This document shows positions 11,447 through 22,100 of a stretch of 64,000 nt of DNA, in pieces; the stretch's first letter is position 1, and each line of letters begins with the position of its first letter. A model generated the notes under the pieces. The model saw only the letters and a list, made by a program, of their open reading frames with translations, did no database searches and was not told the origin of the DNA. The stretch is from Trematomus loennbergii (Eukaryota > Chordata > Actinopteri > Perciformes > Nototheniidae), in assembly GCA_012861695.1 (NCBI GenBank), contig JAAOOA010000002.1:22269303-22333302 (forward strand), read 5' to 3'. A program made the translations under genes and the position numbers.

Positions 11447-12371
11447 ACAATAATCTGATGTAATGTTGAGTCATATACACATCTATCAACTCTTGTATGT
11501 ACCTGATTTGTCTTGGCACTTTTTAAGATTTCTTCCAGTGTGTTAAAAGAGTCATTGCCACGGATAGCATCCTTCTCGAGGTAACCGAGGTGAATATCTG
11601 TAGCAATAAGGATCTTAAAAGTATCCTCATCATCCTAGTAAAAAAAAATACACACGTACAACCATTACAACACACGGCTCATAGATTGTTTGTTCATAGG
11701 CACACCTTTTCATAACCAGCAAAATCTCCATATATTTGTTTAGGCAAAGTTAAACAAACTCACAAGGTGCTCTCTGAGGACATGGTGATGTGGGAGATGA
11801 GATGTCACTGTTGAAAGGTGGTCAGCAAAAGGTCCTTCTGCAGAAAACCACATACAAAACAAAAATGTTCTAAGACACATTTTAGACATGCTACAAAAAT
11901 ATCACAAGTATTATTTGTGCAAATAATATGTTGATTTTTAAGGATCATATACATTCACTGATGTCACAGTGATACGGTAAGTAATTCATAATTAACAAAC
12001 CATGAGCTTTTCCTGAGAAGTAATACAGAATACACATATTTTTATGTTTACATCGTGCTCACCGACTATTCACTTTACGATACCCTATCAGATCAGATAT
12101 GATAGGGTTATACTCTGAGATAGCTAGCTAGCTAATTATCATATAGTAAAATCGTAGCTAACAGCAATATAGTAAGTCAAGTTTACGTTAGCTTTCACTT
12201 TTCCTAGAGAACTTACGAGTACACGCTCTCAATGTAATGGGAGAATGTTACAATGTTAGCTTGTGTTTATAGGTCTTAACTTACATTTGGTTAGATAATT
12301 ATTTGTCCTTGCTATTGCTACAACGTGTAAGAAACACTTTTTGTAACCCACCTCCTCATGAGCCTGTAAAC
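11443..12371 (-). pseudogene. mre11: mre11 copy 2: 5' stub
   Basis: Close duplicate of 4156-5080 containing the start-codon exon (ATG at 11783) and the exon with the DIHLG motif (11634-11503). The latter is 132 nt rather than 133 nt because a CCC at its start is CC, so the frame shifts straight after the first exon. No later mre11 exon follows: homology stops inside the next intron at a TA-rich tract. It cannot encode MRE11. It also carries the mre11 side of promoter copy 2, which ends at a 78-bp palindromic insertion (12372) followed by the foldback element. Confidence 0.88.
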
Positions 12372-12455
12372 ACATAGATATATATATATAAACGGTCTCC
12401 ATTGGCCAGCAGCGCGGGTGAGTCATCTAGTGTTTATATATATCTATGTGTAAAC
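12366..12455. mobile_element. 78-bp palindromic micro-insertion
   Basis: Inserted at 12372-12449 and flanked by the direct repeat GTAAAC (12366-12371 and 12450-12455). Copy 1 has a single GTAAAC at the matching place (in CCTGTAAACATGCC), so this is a clean empty-site comparison. The ends are inverted: ACATAGATATATATATATAA versus TTATATATATCTATGT. The loop is about 40 bp. Confidence 0.8.
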
Positions 12456-12572
12456 ATGCCAGAAACAAAGTCATGGGCCCGTTCTCATTTCATCAACTGT
12501 CCCTCCTCGACTCCTATCCTCGAGACTAGTCCCGCCCAGCGCCATATAGAGAGAGAGTTATGACAGCGGAAG

Positions 12573-12588
12573 TCTATTATACGGCTCT
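12573..12588. repeat. 16-bp inverted partner of 11327-11342
   Basis: TCTATTATACGGCTCT here is the exact reverse complement of AGAGCCGTATAATAGA at 11327-11342. The surrounding insert (about 12537-12590) is absent from the right arm of the foldback element and is bounded by GTCCCGCCCA and GTCCCGTCCA, a likely imperfect 10-bp target duplication. Confidence 0.6.
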
Positions 12589-12842
12589 GGTCCCGTCCAC
12601 AGGAGATGCGAGCGGAGGAGCCGAGGAGGGGAGCCGAAGAGAAAAGAGGGGAAGCAGCAGGCGGTTTGAGAAATGAGAACTCCTCTCCTCTGAGCGGTCA
12701 TTTTAAAGAGACGTCCATTAATGATGACAGGAGGCACAGCAGCCCTCTGTCTGATGGACAGATGTGTTCATGATGACTTATATATTTACTTTTAATTCAT
12801 TCACAGTGCGGTATAATGAGACAATAACAGGCTACAGATGCG

Positions 12843-12848
12843 GACACA

Positions 12849-12907
<59 letters not shown>

Positions 12908-12908
12908 T
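12843..12908. repeat. CA microsatellite (left arm)
   Basis: Dinucleotide array, lightly interrupted. It is matched in inverted orientation by the TG array at about 18395-18440 in the right arm. Confidence 0.95.
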
Positions 12909-13691
12909 ATGTATATATATATAAATATATACAATTTCAGAATCAAACAGAGCACTCTCATAATAACGTAACACTATCAGAGACTGGATATATCCCCCCC
13001 CCTCTCCCCTCTCTGGTCGCTACAATGAGGGAAATAAATGACGGGCCAAAAGTTTTATTTACAAGTATTACAAGTAAGCAGAGGACACCAAACCAACTGA
13101 GACCTGTCTGTCCGCTGCGCTGCATCTACGCACACACTGTACCACACACCTACACTACACACATGCACCTACAGCTCCTAAAGCATAATCAGGCTACAGC
13201 CGTTGTGTATTTTATTATGTGAAGCACTAAATGGTTTTAGAAAAATATCGACTTTGTTTGTAGATATCTACTAAACTAAAGCAAATAAAGAGAGTAGGCC
13301 TGTTATACTGAGTGATATATATTTTACACACTGCTCTGCTTTCTGCACGGACCTCACAGCTGTTCTCACTGTAAACATCGCGTCGCGATGAAAGCAGTTA
13401 ATAAAATAATATCCAGGGGGGATGCATGCAGAGCTGTCATTGGCTGAGATCAGTCCGGCCGTGCGTCACGACTCTTTGAAACATCTCTGTTGCCGGAAAT
13501 GCATCCACGAAGGAGCCGTGGAGGACCGTGGAGGACCCATCAGTGTATCCTCGGTTATAGCTCCTCCAGAGAGCCTCCTCGACGCTCCATGCTCGGTCCT
13601 CAATGTGCATTTCGAGAAATGAGATGTCCTTCAACATGGCGCGCTAAAATTCATTTCCGGGTCACTACCGGAGGACCGAGGAGTCGAGGGG

Positions 13692-14087
13692 TGTTTCTCA
13701 ATCGCGAGTACGCTTGCTTGGTAGCACATGTCTGCCGAGCATCTTGCTTCAGAAGCGAGTCAAGAATACTTCCTGGCATTCGGAAAACGAAGTGTGGAAC
13801 ACGCTAGCAAGTGTGCAGGTGTGCGTCATATGAGAGGCCCCGCCTTACATCTTCCGCCACAGATTTGGGGAAATTGGTCCGTGCGCAAAGCATTGTGGGG
13901 ATTTTAAGACCGCGAAGTCTACTCATGTGCAGACTCGATATTTCTCCAAACGGAGTACGCCGGCTCGGTAGATTTCCAAGTATACTGGAGATTGGAACAG
14001 TACTTCGGCAGCACTCGATGACGTAGTATGCTTGAAATAGTGGCTCTGAAGCAGCTTTACTCGCGATTGAGAAACACCCGAGGAGTC
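13692..14087. mobile_element. Nested MITE with GTGTTTCTCAATCGCGAGTA-type ends
   Basis: Left end GTGTTTCTCAATCGCGAGTA, right end TACTCGCGATTGAGAAACAC with one junction base uncertain. Both flanks contain CGAGGAGTCGAGG, which could be a target duplication or part of the host repeat, which uses that word often. About 395 bp, non-coding. Confidence 0.6.
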
Positions 14088-16728
14088 GAGGAGGGACATT
14101 TGATGAAATGAGAACGGGCTCCCAAACCACTCCCTCGACCCTACCCCTCCGTGATGGAGTGACTCCGTCTGTAGCCACACTCGCAGCTGAATGAGGCTCC
14201 CTCCTGTCAGATGGAGGGAGTAAATACAGCGGCAAGCTTTGGGACAAACTCCCCTCTCTCCGGCAGAAACAGGAAATGCCGTAACTGTATGTAACAACGG
14301 TTTCAATCAGCATGTCTTAGACAAAAAAAATTAAATTATAACTCAATAAAACTCCAAACATCTTCATTGTGTTACTTATTTGTAAAGCTCTTTTAGTTTT
14401 AAACCTGATGTTTATAAGCTTCTTAGTTTTTGCAACAGTCTGTAAATATACACAACTTTATAATAAAATGCACACATTTACCTTTTTCTAGACTAAACAC
14501 AGGTTGATCCTAAGTTAAAAAAATATGAGGTTATCATGAGGTTGTTAACATCGCAATTTATCAGTGTTTGCTGGAACTACTTGTAAACAGCGTGTTTCCT
14601 GACGGACACACACAGCGTTGAGACCGGTCAGGTAGGGCAGCAGGTGAAGTCAGCACCGATGCAGACTCGCTGTTTGAGGGCTTGATAGCCCACTCCCCCT
14701 CCACCCCGCTCCACACTCGTTGGTTTGGAACAGCACTTAATGTGGCGGACCCTCCGCGCGAACGCGCAAACGGAGGGTAGTGTGTAGGGGTAGGGTGTAG
14801 GGGGCGGTTTGGGATTGGCCCTCATTTCTCGAAATGCACATCGAGGACCGAGGTCCTTCTCAGGTCGACTATTTTCATTTCCTCTGTCCTCGGTCCTCGG
14901 TATCACCGGAAGTTGATTTGTCTGCGCCATCTTGAGTAGCGTCCCATGGCTCTTATTTCTGCCGGAGGACCGAGGAGCGAGGAGCGAGGAGCGATAATGG
15001 AGGAGTGATAACCGAGGAACCACCAGACCATCCTCCGGTGAAATCCTCAGATACTCTCCCCGCCCCCTTACTGTGTATCGCTCACTGATTGGACGATGCA
15101 GCGCATGCACTGATCTGATGCTCCTTGACATGAGAGCAGAGTTTCCCAGCGGAGTGAAGAAAACACATGAAACTCACGGGACTCACTCCTCAGTTTATAC
15201 TGTGTTTTTTTCAATGAATGCATAATTCAGTTACAAATATGTGAACAACAAAGTGGTCAAAAATTATTTTATTCATTTATTGGAAACATTTTCATGATCG
15301 CTTTTTCGTTTTACATTTTCATTTATTCAGTCAGTCATTAAGTGCTATTTAACATGTTAATTTGCTACATATTGAAGTAAACAGATATGGTTCTAAACTG
15401 TATTGAAGTAAACATGTGTTATTTTGAATTGTATTTTAGTGAACATGTATTGTTTGAACTGTTTTAAGTAATCACATATATAGATATTGTATTCTCACTT
15501 ACAACTCACTGACCCAGAGATCCTGTTACACACACATACACCTCCTTCCACCAGCACACACACACATATTCTTTTCAAGGTTCTTTCTGGGCATCATTAT
15601 CTGTGCACAATGTTTAGTTGTCTGAGAAAGAATAGTTTATGTGAAATATTCCATGGGAAAGTAAGGGAGTGAATATCGGTGCAGAGATAAGATTGACTCT
15701 GCCCTTGTGAACTTCAGAATCTCACATACATATTCTCAGAACTCTGATTCGCTGTATTGGACCCGACCAGAAGTTAATCCAACCAGTAAAAACACCTGGG
15801 GGAGTGAGCAGCTCACACAGCTCCTCCCCACGGACTCTCTGATTCGCTTCGGAGTAAAATGGGAAGGAAGAAGTCAACACATCTCCGCCCCAAAATATGA
15901 ATATGAATACTGTTGTTTTGCATGTAAAATGCTTCTTGTTGCTGACTGGCTGGTCCCGATACCTGTATCGCACCGCAGTAGAAACCTGAAGTCCGGAGTA
16001 CTCTGTAAAACTTGTATACGTGTTTTGTTTCTTACCAGTAAAATCAGATTATTGTTATAACCTTTAATTCCGGTGTTTTGAATTCCTTTCTTTATTAAAT
16101 ATAACCAGCCTCATCTAACGAACGGCGCGTAGCGGAGGGGGGGCTTTCAGCCACCATCCAAAGTATTTGCTACAACAATATCCACACAAACAAAGTGTGC
16201 AATCCATGCAATGAATGTTAATCTAACTGGGTTTTGATAGATAACATATCTCTTTTTCTTCTCTGAATTATTTTATTTCTATTGTGCACTCTAATCAATA
16301 TTAATCCAACTATTGTTCGTTTATACATTTTAAGAATGGCGTTTATCTTTTTTGAGAATGAGTTCTTATTTTATTTAATGTATTTGGGTCTACAACAGAT
16401 GATACACATGTTTGTGTCAGTAAATGTGTACTAACAGAGGCAGGGGTGTTTGTGAAAATAACGGGGACAGAGCTGCTGTCAGACGAACAGCTGTGCGGCG
16501 TCATCACAAACGGACGTCGCTTCACGTGACGCTCCGGAGGAAAGGACGTCCCATTGCTCTTAAAACTCATTTCCCTGCTTCTCGTGGTTTCCTTGCATCT
16601 CTCCATGCTTCCCTGGTGGGAGGGACAAAACGCAGGGAAACGACGCAAGTGAGGGACGCAAGGATTCCATTTAATCGACCTGAGAAGGACCCTAAGCATC
16701 GAGCATCGAGGAGGCTCTCTGGAGGAGC
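14088..16728. other. Interior of foldback region, repeat-derived
   Basis: No gene recognised. Contains an inverted terminus CTCATTTCTCGAAATGCACA near 14820, whose partner lies at about 13595-13622. A second inverted pair is GCTCCTCCAGAGAGCCTCCT near 13559 and its reverse complement near 16703. Reading frames here lack domains and run across CpG-rich repeat sequence. 15180-16400 is AT-richer and unassigned. Confidence 0.45.
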
Positions 16729-17361
16729 TATAGAGTGGCGAAGTCCCTCCCCTTCCGGTGGACCTCCATGGGACCTTATTTCGGAAAAATTATGTATTGA
16801 AGTCAATGGAGAGAGAAAGATTATCTTTCGATCCCGTTTTAATTGTGCCACGAATTACACATATAATGTTTGTCAATTTAAAAGATAATTTTGCAAGTCA
16901 AAAAAAAAAAATGTGTCGTAAAACTGTGAAGTAACACATTTGTTTGTGTGAAACGCTCAATGAACTACATCTCTGGTCAACCACACGTCACCAAGATGGC
17001 CGTCACTACTGTCTTGTCAACAAAACGATTGACTACCCTCACTATAGAGTGGCGAAGTCCCTCCCCTTCCGGTTGAGCCCCATGGGACCTTATTTCGGAA
17101 AAGTTATGCATTGAAGTCAATGGAGAGAGAAAGATTATCTTTCGATCCCGTTTGAATTGTGCCACGAATTACACATATGATGTTTGTCAATTTAAAAGAT
17201 AATTTTGCAAGTCAAAAAAAATAAAATGTGTCGTAAAACTGTGAAGTAACACATTTGTTTGTGTGAACCGCTCAATGAACTACATCTCTGGTCTCACAGA
17301 ACAACACACGTCACCAAGATGGCCGTCACTACTGTCAACAAACCGATTGGCTACCCTCACT
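16729..17361. repeat. Two tandem copies of a 310-320 bp unit
   Basis: Unit 1 (16729-17040) and unit 2 (17041-17361) each begin with TATAGAGTGGCGAAGTCCCT and end near CTACCCTCAC. A small indel (TTGTC) and scattered substitutions separate them. An inverted terminus of the same family closes at about 18147 (AGGGACTTCGCCACTCTA). Confidence 0.8.
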
Positions 17362-18280
17362 ATCACCACAATGAAACACGTCCTGAAGAATGTCATACAA
17401 AGCTGCCTGCCTGCCTGCCTTCGATTCTCTCTGAACTGCCCGGTCGTTTTAATGTTTAATGTCAACCATTTGTGCAGATAGCATGAAGTAGAGAAGATCG
17501 CTAGCGTTAGCGTTAGCATTTCTCCCCCGGGCTTAAATGGTGTATTATAGAATGATCACACCGGTGACAGTACTCTTCAAAGGGTTCACGAAATATGACT
17601 ACTACTCTTACTGTTTAACATTTTGGGTTACTTAATGTTACTTCATGTTAAGGCTAATAAAAATGACAAGGCTGTAATGCTAACTAACGTGCTAGCTACT
17701 AGCTAGGTAGCTAACTTGATCTACACACTCCTCTTTCATCAGACGGGAAGCGAAAGAACAAGCAAGACTCATTGCTGGTATAATAACAACCTGGTACTAA
17801 GCACACAGGCATCTTGTGAAAGTTATCTTATCTGAGCCATCGTATATATACGGTATTATACGTGTATCGTAGTGTCTCAATTGTGACATCACTTACGCGA
17901 CTCTGGGATTTGTAGTCTTTCTAGTTTCGTATTTTTCAAAGTCTTATATTTCAACAGTTTTAAGACAAACTGTGACTTTTTTACATGGAAATGATTTTTT
18001 AAGATTGACAAACATCATATGTGTAATTCATGGCACAATTCAAACGGGATCGAAAGATAAGTTTTCTCTCCCCATTGACTTCAATGCATAATTTTTCCGA
18101 AATAAGGTCCCATACCCCGGAAGTAAGTGGGAGGGACTTCGCCACTCTATCACCACAATGAAACACGTCCTGAAGAATGTCATGCAAAGCTGCCTGACTG
18201 CCTTCCTTTGATTCTCTCTGAACTGCCTGGTCGTTTTAATGTTTAATGTCAACCATTTGTGCAGATAGCATGAAGTAGAG
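17362..18280. repeat. Direct duplication flanking AT-rich spacer
   Basis: TATCACCACAATGAAACACG and the following 130 bp occur at 17362-17495 and again at 18147-18280. The inverted terminus of the AGAGTGGCGAAG family sits directly before the second copy. This fits insertion of a TA-targeting element followed by a local duplication. No coding content. Confidence 0.65.
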
Positions 18281-18391
18281 TAATAACGTAACACTATCAG
18301 AGACTGGATTATCCAGTCTCTGATAGTGTTACGTTATTATGAGAGTGCTCTGTTTGATTCTGAAATTGTATATATTTATATAAATATATAC

Positions 18392-18432
<41 letters not shown>

Positions 18433-18767
18433 TGTGTCTGTGTGTATGTCCGCATCTGTAGCCTGTTATTGTCTCATTATACCGCACTGTGAATGAATTA
18501 AAAGTAAATAAGTCGTCATGAACACATCTGTCCATCAGACAGAGGGCTGCTGTGCCTCCTGTCATCATTACTGGACGTCTCTTTAAAATGACCGCTCAGA
18601 GGAGAGGAGTTCTCATTTCTCTAACCGCCTGCTGCTTCCCCTCCTTTCTCCTCGGCTCCCCTCCTCGGCTCCTCCGCTCGCATCTCCTGTGGGCGGGACT
18701 AAGTCTCGAGGATAGGAGTCGAGGAGGGGAGTCGAGGAGGGACATTTGATGAAATGAGAACGGGACC

Positions 18768-18987
18768 CGGCAAGTCTTGCTGCAAACCCTGTCCCCGCCT
18801 CCAAAATATGCCTAATGGTTATTGTAGTTTTAGTTTAAATGATCGCCGTTCTCAAAGGCAGAATCTCCGCTATGGAAAAACTACACTTCCGGTAAGCAAA
18901 TAAGAGCGTTTGTTTTACTACTCAGGTCGCGCCGGTCTGGCCTTCTCTCAATAATAACGGTTGTTCAGCACCTGACGGGCCGAGCTG
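18768..18987 (+). promoter_or_regulatory. Divergent promoter copy 2, cep57 side and non-coding first exon
   Basis: Matches 5085-5314 closely. It keeps ACTTCCGGT (18885-18893), a textbook ETS-family (ELK/GABPA) element typical of housekeeping divergent promoters. A CTCAGGTCGCGCCGG stretch follows, then a GTATGT donor after 18987. The mre11 half of this promoter now lies 6.4 kb away, beyond the foldback insertion. Promoter activity is inferred. Confidence 0.55.
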
Positions 18988-19172
18988 GTATGTAAATCAT
19001 TCACATCTATCAGAAACCCTGGATTGTGTTGCCTGTCAAGTTATGTTTTCTTTTCACAACCCATATTAGCACTGGCAGCCATATAATCTGCGTTTAGCTA
19101 GCAGGCTGTTCATCGAAATGCATTTTGTTTGCCTTTAACTATCATTTAAACTAGCATCAACACATTTTGCAG

Positions 19173-22100
19173 ATTTTACTACGTGGTTTGCACCAATGAG
19201 GGAAAGTGGATTGGCTGCATTTCAATGGAGACGCTGTCAAAAACACTCGGTGCTGATGCTACGCGGGAGAAGGTAGCTTTATCGTTACTACACTTAACAC
19301 TAATTTAAAATATTCTTATAATGAAGCGTTAAAGCTGTGAGCCACCGTTTATGGTGAGTTAAATGGATCATGGACTATAAAAGTAACCTAGCAGCAGTTG
19401 CTACAACTCAGTCCAGCTGATGTTGCAGAACTAGAAAGTGTGCTGAAGTGTCAATGTGCAATATATTTGACTTGAGCAGGGCAAAATCATATTGTAATTT
19501 TAGTGGAAGCTGGAGCATGACAATACAAGTTTGAGCTCATATGTACTTCCCTATTGTCTATGTATTTATTATTTGCTGGTCATTGATCACATGCTACTCT
19601 CACTGCAATATAGAACTATCCCTCATTGAAAATATACTGCAGAAATCTACAATATTTGCCAGCTATTGTGGATGCTTTTCAACATTTAGCCCCTCTTTTT
19701 CTGCAGGAGCTCTGTCCACCACCAGCACCCAGAGGAGTAGTATCTGACATCATGTCACTCCCATCCTACAGAGAGTATCCTACCCACCGTCCCTTCATCA
19801 GCACACTTGTGCATCACACACCCCAAACACGCACACATCTTTCATGTCGACCACCATCACCCAGCAAGGCATTCCCAGAGACCAACTGTACAGGTAACTT
19901 TAATATGTATGTGTGTGTTGTTTTCCCTTTTACAAAGTTTCCATTCAGGTATTGCGGTGTTTCAGGGCTCCATGGTTACAGCATGTGTAACATGAAGCCA
20001 CACTACTTGGATGTCTCAGTTGCACCGACATCTTTCACGTGACCCTCCCTCTATTGATCCTACACTGCTATTCTTGCACCCAAACCTAAAAATAATATCT
20101 GATTACACCACAACTACTATACTCCTGCTCTGAATATGTTCAATATATCCCCATGTGCATCATATCCTGTTATATCTCCTTGTGTAGAGATCCTATCTGC
20201 CCTGAGGAATCTCCAGGAGAAGATCAGAAGGTTGGAGTTGGAGAAAGGAGATGCAAAGCTCAGTCTGCACACTCTGGGGAAAGAGGCATCGTCCACACGT
20301 CTGCAGAGTGATGAAGTCACACAGCAACTCTTGAAGGATCACACAGACACAGATAGAGAGAGAAATGGCAAGTCCAACTGCAATCAAGGTGGGTATATCA
20401 ACAACATATTAAAACGGAAGGCTGCTGTGTGTTAATTAAATTAATGTATCTTTCAATAAATCATATTGTGATCAAATCATATATTGTTAAAATATATTCA
20501 TTGTTAAAAAGCCCACTTGGAACCCACATTTTGGTTAAAATAAATTGTGTGTGATGTTTTCCAACAGCAGAGGGCAGGATTTATTTTCAAAATACCCCAA
20601 TGTAGGAAACTCAAACTATTGTTTTAATATGAGTTACTGCCATGCTTATACACAAACACAGTGTATAGCTGGAAATATATATTTGTTTAAATTGGTGTTC
20701 GTTACACTTAAAAGTGTTCTTTATTTTTTCTCTAAAGTTCTCATTTAAATGAGACAATACTCATAACTTTTCACTTGGTCAGTGTTTTATTCAGACAGGA
20801 GCATAGAGAAATATGCTTGACTTATATGATGATTTGATACATATTGAATTTCCAGAAAATGGGCTATAATATGATATAATCTGTTACTGAGATAGGAAAT
20901 TACCTATATAGTTATAGACGTTTTTGGCCATGTGGTCCAGGCTTAAACTGGTTTATTTTTCCTCTTATTCCTTATTTCTTATGTCGTCTGAATGTTGTCC
21001 ACAGCGTTGATCACCCACCTGGCTGCAGCAGAGTCTCGCTGTGTGAAGCTGGAGCAACAGCTGGATCACATGAAGAAGATGCTGCGCAGCGCCAAGGCTG
21101 ACGGGACCAGCCTGCTCAAACAGCAGGTTAACACAGTTCCTTGTATTCTTTGATATAAGAGAAATCTTTAAAAAAATATTTTTTACACAAACACACTAAA
21201 AACCCTCATCCTTAAATGCAGTATTCTTGAGTAAAAGCCTCTTATGTGTATTGTGTTATGTACTGAATTTATCTCTACGTTTTTAGGTTCCCGTCGAGAC
21301 AGCCAAGTCAGCTGATCCACATTGTGGCACAGAGTCCGAGCATGCCCAGTTAGAGAAGCTGGAGCGACTGGAGCAGGAGTATTTCAGTCTGACACGCACC
21401 CAAAACAATGCTTCGGTACGGAAAAGCTAAATTAAAAGTTAAATGTTTCCTAGAGTATATAATTGGTTAACATTTTAACATTTCTATGTACAGGTAGATG
21501 GAACAGGTCCTGAAGTTTGCAGGTCTGCAAACAAATTAAAACAAAGCATTGATTATTGAAGGTTTTGTCAAAAGGCATACATTATTCAAGAATGTAGGCC
21601 CACTATTTGCAAGGAAACAGGATGATGTTAAAAAGATAAAAAATGCTTAAATCTAAAGGGGGCAGTGATGAATAAAATGTAATCTTAATTGTTGGTATTG
21701 TTATGATTACCACAATAATGATTATTGCGTGTGTTTGATTACATCAGCGGAAAATTCGGAGGCTGGAAATGAAACTCCAGGAGGAGGAGCACCAGAGGAA
21801 GCTGGTCCAGGACAAGGCCAATCAGGTAACAAGGTCTTCATTTGTAATTTATCTTGAGCTGCCATTATTAGAAACATTTTTTTACATATTCTATGCCTGC
21901 TCTTTTGTTTGTATGTTCCTCAGCTACAGACAGGTTTGGAGACCAACAGGATACTGCTGCAGTCGGTGTCACCTCGCCTGTCTTCCAGTCAGTCAAAAGA
22001 GAAAAAGTCACATTCAAAGGTAAAGAACTAAATAGAGGAGGTTCAAGGCTTTCGAACTGTGTCCACTGAGAATGTTTTTTTTCTCTCGTTTTTGTAAATG

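Larger units (their letters stand above)
12475..18767. mobile_element. 6.3-kb foldback-type inverted-repeat insertion
   Basis: Splits promoter copy 2: copy 1 reads straight through (about 5080-5095) where this segment lies in copy 2. The termini are inverted: GGGCCCGTTCTCATTTCATC on the left, and the reverse complement of GGGTCCCGTTCTCATTTCATC on the right. Inverted similarity continues inward for roughly 450-500 bp (12475-12990 against 18310-18767), including a CA array matched by a TG array. The interior is a patchwork of smaller inverted elements, partial duplications and AT-rich spacer. No transposase or other recognisable coding sequence was found, so it is non-autonomous or a composite. 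The family is not recognised. Confidence 0.7.

Noticed and set aside
13422..15131. Several 60-170 codon frames inside the foldback element, considered as a transposase
   Set aside because: Frames overlap on both strands, follow CpG-rich inverted repeats, and show no transposase motif.
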